Assembly (NCBI GenBank): GCA_963834135.1
Contig: CAWIAN010000007.1
Span: 1,054,001-1,118,000, forward strand
DNA: 64,000 bases
Origin: Bog-257 sp963834135
Lineage (GTDB): Bacteria; Acidobacteriota; Terriglobia; Terriglobales; Acidobacteriaceae
Direction of reading: 5' to 3'
The translations under genes were made by a program, and so were the position numbers. The notes under the pieces were generated by a model. The model did not search any database. It worked only from the letters and a program-made list of their open reading frames with translations, and was not told the origin of the DNA. Positions within the stretch are counted from its first letter, which is position 1, and each line of letters begins with the position of its first letter. This document shows positions 61,206-64,000 of this stretch, piece by piece.

Positions 61206-61739
61206 ATGGCAACTGCCCAGATCTCCCTCGACAGCGCCGAGCAGGCGTTCATTGACCAAGTCATAGCCAAACAAAGCGGACGGCCTGGCGAATTGCTCGG
61301 CATTCTGGAGGCGGTCCAGGAGCGCAACCTCCACAAGTATCTCTCTCCGGAAACGCTGCAATATGTCGCCGGCAGGTTGGATATTCCGCTCTCTCGCGTT
61401 TATAGCGTCGCTACCTTCTACGCGCTCTTCAACCTGGAACCCCAGGGTGACAACACCATCTGCATCTGCCGGGGCACGGCCTGCCACACCCGTAACTCAC
61501 GAGCGCTTTTAGAAAGCCTGCGGCTGGAACTCGGGCTGGGAGCGGACGGCGAAGACGCCAATGACGCGGACAAGTTGGCGCTCACCACGCCCGATAAGAA
61601 GTTCACAGTGCGTACTGTCGCCTGCTTCGGACAGTGCGCCCTGGCGCCAGTAGTCGAGATCAACCATCGGATCTGCGGGCATGTCAACGAACGGACGCTG
61701 CAGCGTGAAGTCCGCTCGCTGGAACGGGAGAATGAGTGA
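61206..61739 (+). CDS. NuoE/HydA-type 24-kDa NADH dehydrogenase subunit
   Basis: 177 residues with the thioredoxin-like 2Fe-2S fold of NuoE/HoxE: Cys88 and Cys93 (CRGTACH), Cys140 and Cys144 (CFGQCALAP). The N-terminal helical domain (residues 1-75) is complete. The ATG at 61206 has AAAGGAG upstream. The next gene starts at its stop codon (TGATG). Together they resemble the flavin/NADH module of bifurcating hydrogenases or formate dehydrogenases rather than complex I, which is inference because nuoG and membrane subunits are not in sight. Confidence 0.9.
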   Translation: MATAQISLDSAEQAFIDQVIAKQSGRPGELLGILEAVQERNLHKYLSPETLQYVAGRLDIPLSRVYSVATFYALFNLEPQGDNTICICRGTACHTRNSRALLESLRLELGLGADGEDANDADKLALTTPDKKFTVRTVACFGQCALAPVVEINHRICGHVNERTLQREVRSLERENE

Positions 61740-64000
61740 TGCCGCGCATCGAGGACATTGGCGTATTTAACTCCGTCCGCGAAAACGGTATGGCGAAGTT
61801 GCTCCCACCGGTTCCGCGCATCGCTGTCGGCACGGGTACCTGTGGACGTGGCAACGGGGCCGAGGGTTTATACCACGCGTTCGTGGAGCAGATTGACCGT
61901 AGCGGTACGAACTTTTATCTGACCAGCGTGGGCTGCTTCGGACCTTGCTGCCACGAGCCGCTGGTGAATGTCCGCGTTCCCGGTGGGCCGCTGCTGATCC
62001 TGCATCGCGTCCAGGCTAACGATGCCGGCCGCATTTTGCACGATCTCACTGCGGGTACTCTCGATCCCGCCCTGGTCTATTGCAAAATCGAGGAGTGGGA
62101 CCATATCACCGGTGCCCTACGCTACGGCCACGCCTTCCCCGATGTGCCCTTGTGGAGCGACGTCGCGTTTTTCAAGGGCCAGAGGAAGATCGTGCTGCGC
62201 AACTGTGGCCTGATCAATCCCGATGATATTGAAGAGTACATCGCGGTCGGGGGATATCAGGCGCTCTACAAAACGCTTATCGATGACAAACCCGAGATGG
62301 TCATCGAGCAGATCAAGGCCGCCAAGCTGCGTGGTCGCGGTGGCGCTGGATTTCTGACTGGCAATAAATGGGAGTTTCTGCGCAAAGCTGTTTCGGACCA
62401 GAAGTACATCATCTGCAACGCCGACGAAGGCGATCCCGGCGCCTACATGAATCGCAACGAGATCGAGAGCGATCCCCATGCCTTGCTGGAGGGCATGATC
62501 ATCGGCGGTTACGTGATGGGCGCCACGCAAGGCATCATCTACGTTCGTGCCGAATATCCGCTGGCGGTACACCGCCTGAATCGCGCCCTCGAGCAGGCGC
62601 GCGAATACGGTCTGCTGGGCAATAACATCCTCGGCCGCGGATTCAACTTCGATATTGACCTCGTGGAGGGAGCGGGGGCGTTTGTCTGTGGTGAAGAGAC
62701 GGCGCTGATCGCATCGCTCGAAGGAGAGGCGGGCCGTCCCCGCCCGCGGCCGCCATTTCCCGCACAGAAGGGGCTCTGGGGCAAGCCCAGCAACATCAAT
62801 AACGTCGAGACCTGGTACAACATCGCGCCCATCATCACCAAGGGTCCGGCGTGGTTTACCGAAACTGGCAGCGCTAAGAGCTCCGGCACCAAGGTCTTCT
62901 CGCTGGTCGGCAAAGTCCACAACAGCGGACTGGTCGAGATGCCGATGGGAACGCCGATCAAAACCTTCATCTATGACATAGGCGGAGGCGGCGTCGAGGG
63001 CCGCGCCATCAAGTCCGTGCAGACCGGAGGCCCATCGGGTGGCTGTATTCCTGCCGAGATGTTCGACACCCCGGTCGACTACGAGAGCCTGGCGCAGTTG
63101 GGCGCCATCATGGGTTCCGGTGGCATGGTGGTGATGGACGAAGACAACTGCATGGTCGATGTCGCCCGCTACTTCGTCGAGTTCACCAATTCCGAGTCGT
63201 GCGGCAAGTGCATTCCATGTCGCGTGGGCTTGAATAAATGTCTGCGCATATTGAACCGCGTCACCGAAGGCGCCGGGCGCATGGATCATCTGGAGCGGCT
63301 GGATGAGTTGAGCCGCTACATCCGTGACTGCTCGCTGTGCGGATTGGGGCAGACCGCTCCAAACCCGGTACTGACCACGATGCGGCACTTCCGGCAGGAG
63401 TTCGAAGACCACATCGTCTCGCATCGCTGCGTGGCCGGCGTCTGCACCGAGCTGGCGCTATCACCCTGCGAGAACAGCTGCCCGCTGCATATGAACATCC
63501 CGCGCTTCCTGCAGCTCTATAAGGAAGGGCAACTGGAAGAGGCGTTCGAGTCCATCATTATGGACAACCCGCTGCCGTGCTCGACCGGCCGGGTCTGCCA
63601 GCATCCCTGCGACGAGCGCTGCCGCCGTCAGGCCATGGACGATGCGGTGAATATGCGCGAGGTCCATCGCTTCATCGCCGACTACGTCCTGTTGGGCGAC
63701 AACTTCGATGAAGCTGTGAGGCGCGTACTGGCGCATAAGTTGGAGGCCACCGGACGCAAAATTGCCGTCGCCGGCGCGGGACCGGCGGGGCTGACGGCTG
63801 CTTTCTATCTAGCTTTACTCGGACACGATGTAACCGTGTACGACTCGCTCACCGAGGCGGGCGGAATGCTGCGCTTCGCTCTACCTGAATACCGCCTTCC
63901 GAAACCCGTGCTGCATCGCGAGGTCGAGTTGATCGAGCGTCTGGGGGTGAAGTTCATCCTTAACACCCGCATCGGCTTCGATATCTCGCTGAATGAGCTG
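61739..64000 (+). CDS. NuoF-GltD fusion oxidoreductase (3' end outside window)
   Basis: 754 residues are visible and the frame runs out of the window. Domains in order: thioredoxin-like 2Fe-2S domain (about 1-125; TCGRGNG, CFGPCCHE), NuoF NADH/FMN domain (GRGGAGFLTG near 199, CNADEGDPGAY), SLBB-like part, the NuoF 4Fe-4S site (SCGKCIPCR near 487), then a GltD/DPYD-type 4Fe-4S region (CENSCPLHMNIP near 577, CQHPCDERC) and the FAD-binding Rossmann start (VAGAGPAGLTAAF near 677). This couples NADH-linked electron flow to a flavin unit of the NfnB/GltD type, as in electron-bifurcating enzymes; that function is inference. Confidence 0.9.
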   Translation, partial: MPRIEDIGVFNSVRENGMAKLLPPVPRIAVGTGTCGRGNGAEGLYHAFVEQIDRSGTNFYLTSVGCFGPCCHEPLVNVRVPGGPLLILHRVQANDAGRILHDLTAGTLDPALVYCKIEEWDHITGALRYGHAFPDVPLWSDVAFFKGQRKIVLRNCGLINPDDIEEYIAVGGYQALYKTLIDDKPEMVIEQIKAAKLRGRGGAGFLTGNKWEFLRKAVSDQKYIICNADEGDPGAYMNRNEIESDPHALLEGMIIGGYVMGATQGIIYVRAEYPLAVHRLNRALEQAREYGLLGNNILGRGFNFDIDLVEGAGAFVCGEETALIASLEGEAGRPRPRPPFPAQKGLWGKPSNINNVETWYNIAPIITKGPAWFTETGSAKSSGTKVFSLVGKVHNSGLVEMPMGTPIKTFIYDIGGGGVEGRAIKSVQTGGPSGGCIPAEMFDTPVDYESLAQLGAIMGSGGMVVMDEDNCMVDVARYFVEFTNSESCGKCIPCRVGLNKCLRILNRVTEGAGRMDHLERLDELSRYIRDCSLCGLGQTAPNPVLTTMRHFRQEFEDHIVSHRCVAGVCTELALSPCENSCPLHMNIPRFLQLYKEGQLEEAFESIIMDNPLPCSTGRVCQHPCDERCRRQAMDDAVNMREVHRFIADYVLLGDNFDEAVRRVLAHKLEATGRKIAVAGAGPAGLTAAFYLALLGHDVTVYDSLTEAGGMLRFALPEYRLPKPVLHREVELIERLGVKFILNTRIGFDISLNEL

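Noticed and set aside
62117..63424. 435-codon minus-strand frame opposite the NuoF-GltD fusion
   Set aside because: No family motif, and it is fully antisense to NuoF domains.
1..64000. tRNA, rRNA, CRISPR arrays, insertion sequences or prophage genes
   Set aside because: By eye I saw no tRNA T-arm and acceptor pairs in the gaps, no regular spacer-repeat series and no transposase or integrase motifs; a tRNA scan should confirm.

Overview
The window looks like chromosomal DNA of an Acidobacteriota bacterium, probably class Terriglobia (relatives of Candidatus Koribacter or Acidobacteriaceae). This is inferred from gene families, not from rRNA. The marker families are an ADOP-type duplicated permease, two PEP-CTERM exported proteins, a GloVer-repeat protein, many exported TPR proteins, hopanoid HpnH and many TTG/GTG starts. 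Coding density is high. I see no tRNA, rRNA, CRISPR array, transposase or prophage gene.

Layout: 1-7.5 kb holds a cut histone-deacetylase-like gene, an orphan OppC permease, msrA, and uvrA translationally coupled to three exported proteins. 7.7-15 kb holds a SprT-like protease gene, a minus-strand operon (TPR protein, ClC antiporter, GNAT-like protein), a GloVer protein and rnhB. 15-24 kb holds a lipoprotein phosphoesterase, cysteine desulfurase plus mnmA (tRNA thiolation), small stress or envelope genes, and a TPR protein with two aspartyl-protease domains. 24-32 kb holds TetR divergent from hpnH, a DinB-like protein, ADOP, and a Tat-exported beta-carbonic anhydrase. 32-37.6 kb holds a histidine kinase with an ethylene-receptor-type sensor, a cupin, a purine permease and a PEP-CTERM gene behind a sigma-54-type promoter. 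37.6-44 kb holds glnE, icd, mdh and a 2Fe-2S ferredoxin. 44-49.2 kb holds a MerR regulator, small membrane proteins and a cytochrome c maturation operon ccmEABCD plus a DUF3592 gene, with a perfect CRP-type palindrome upstream. 49.2-64 kb holds a receiver-only regulator, two FtsX/MacB-type permeases without an ATPase, an acyltransferase, a second PEP-CTERM gene, nfeD-slipin-SPOR genes, a TPR protein, and at the right edge a NuoE-like subunit followed by a NuoF-GltD fusion that runs off the window.

The strongest points for a second look are: CcmE in which the haem-binding histidine position is cysteine (CxxxY); the kinase carrying all four ETR1 ethylene/copper-site residues checked; the NuoF-GltD fusion; the TPR/double-aspartyl-protease protein; several well-formed control sites (sigma-54, CRP-type, a MerR spacer palindrome); a terminator lying inside the end of the convergent ferredoxin gene; and several families of intergenic inverted-repeat elements. 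I found no clearly unprecedented multi-gene system.
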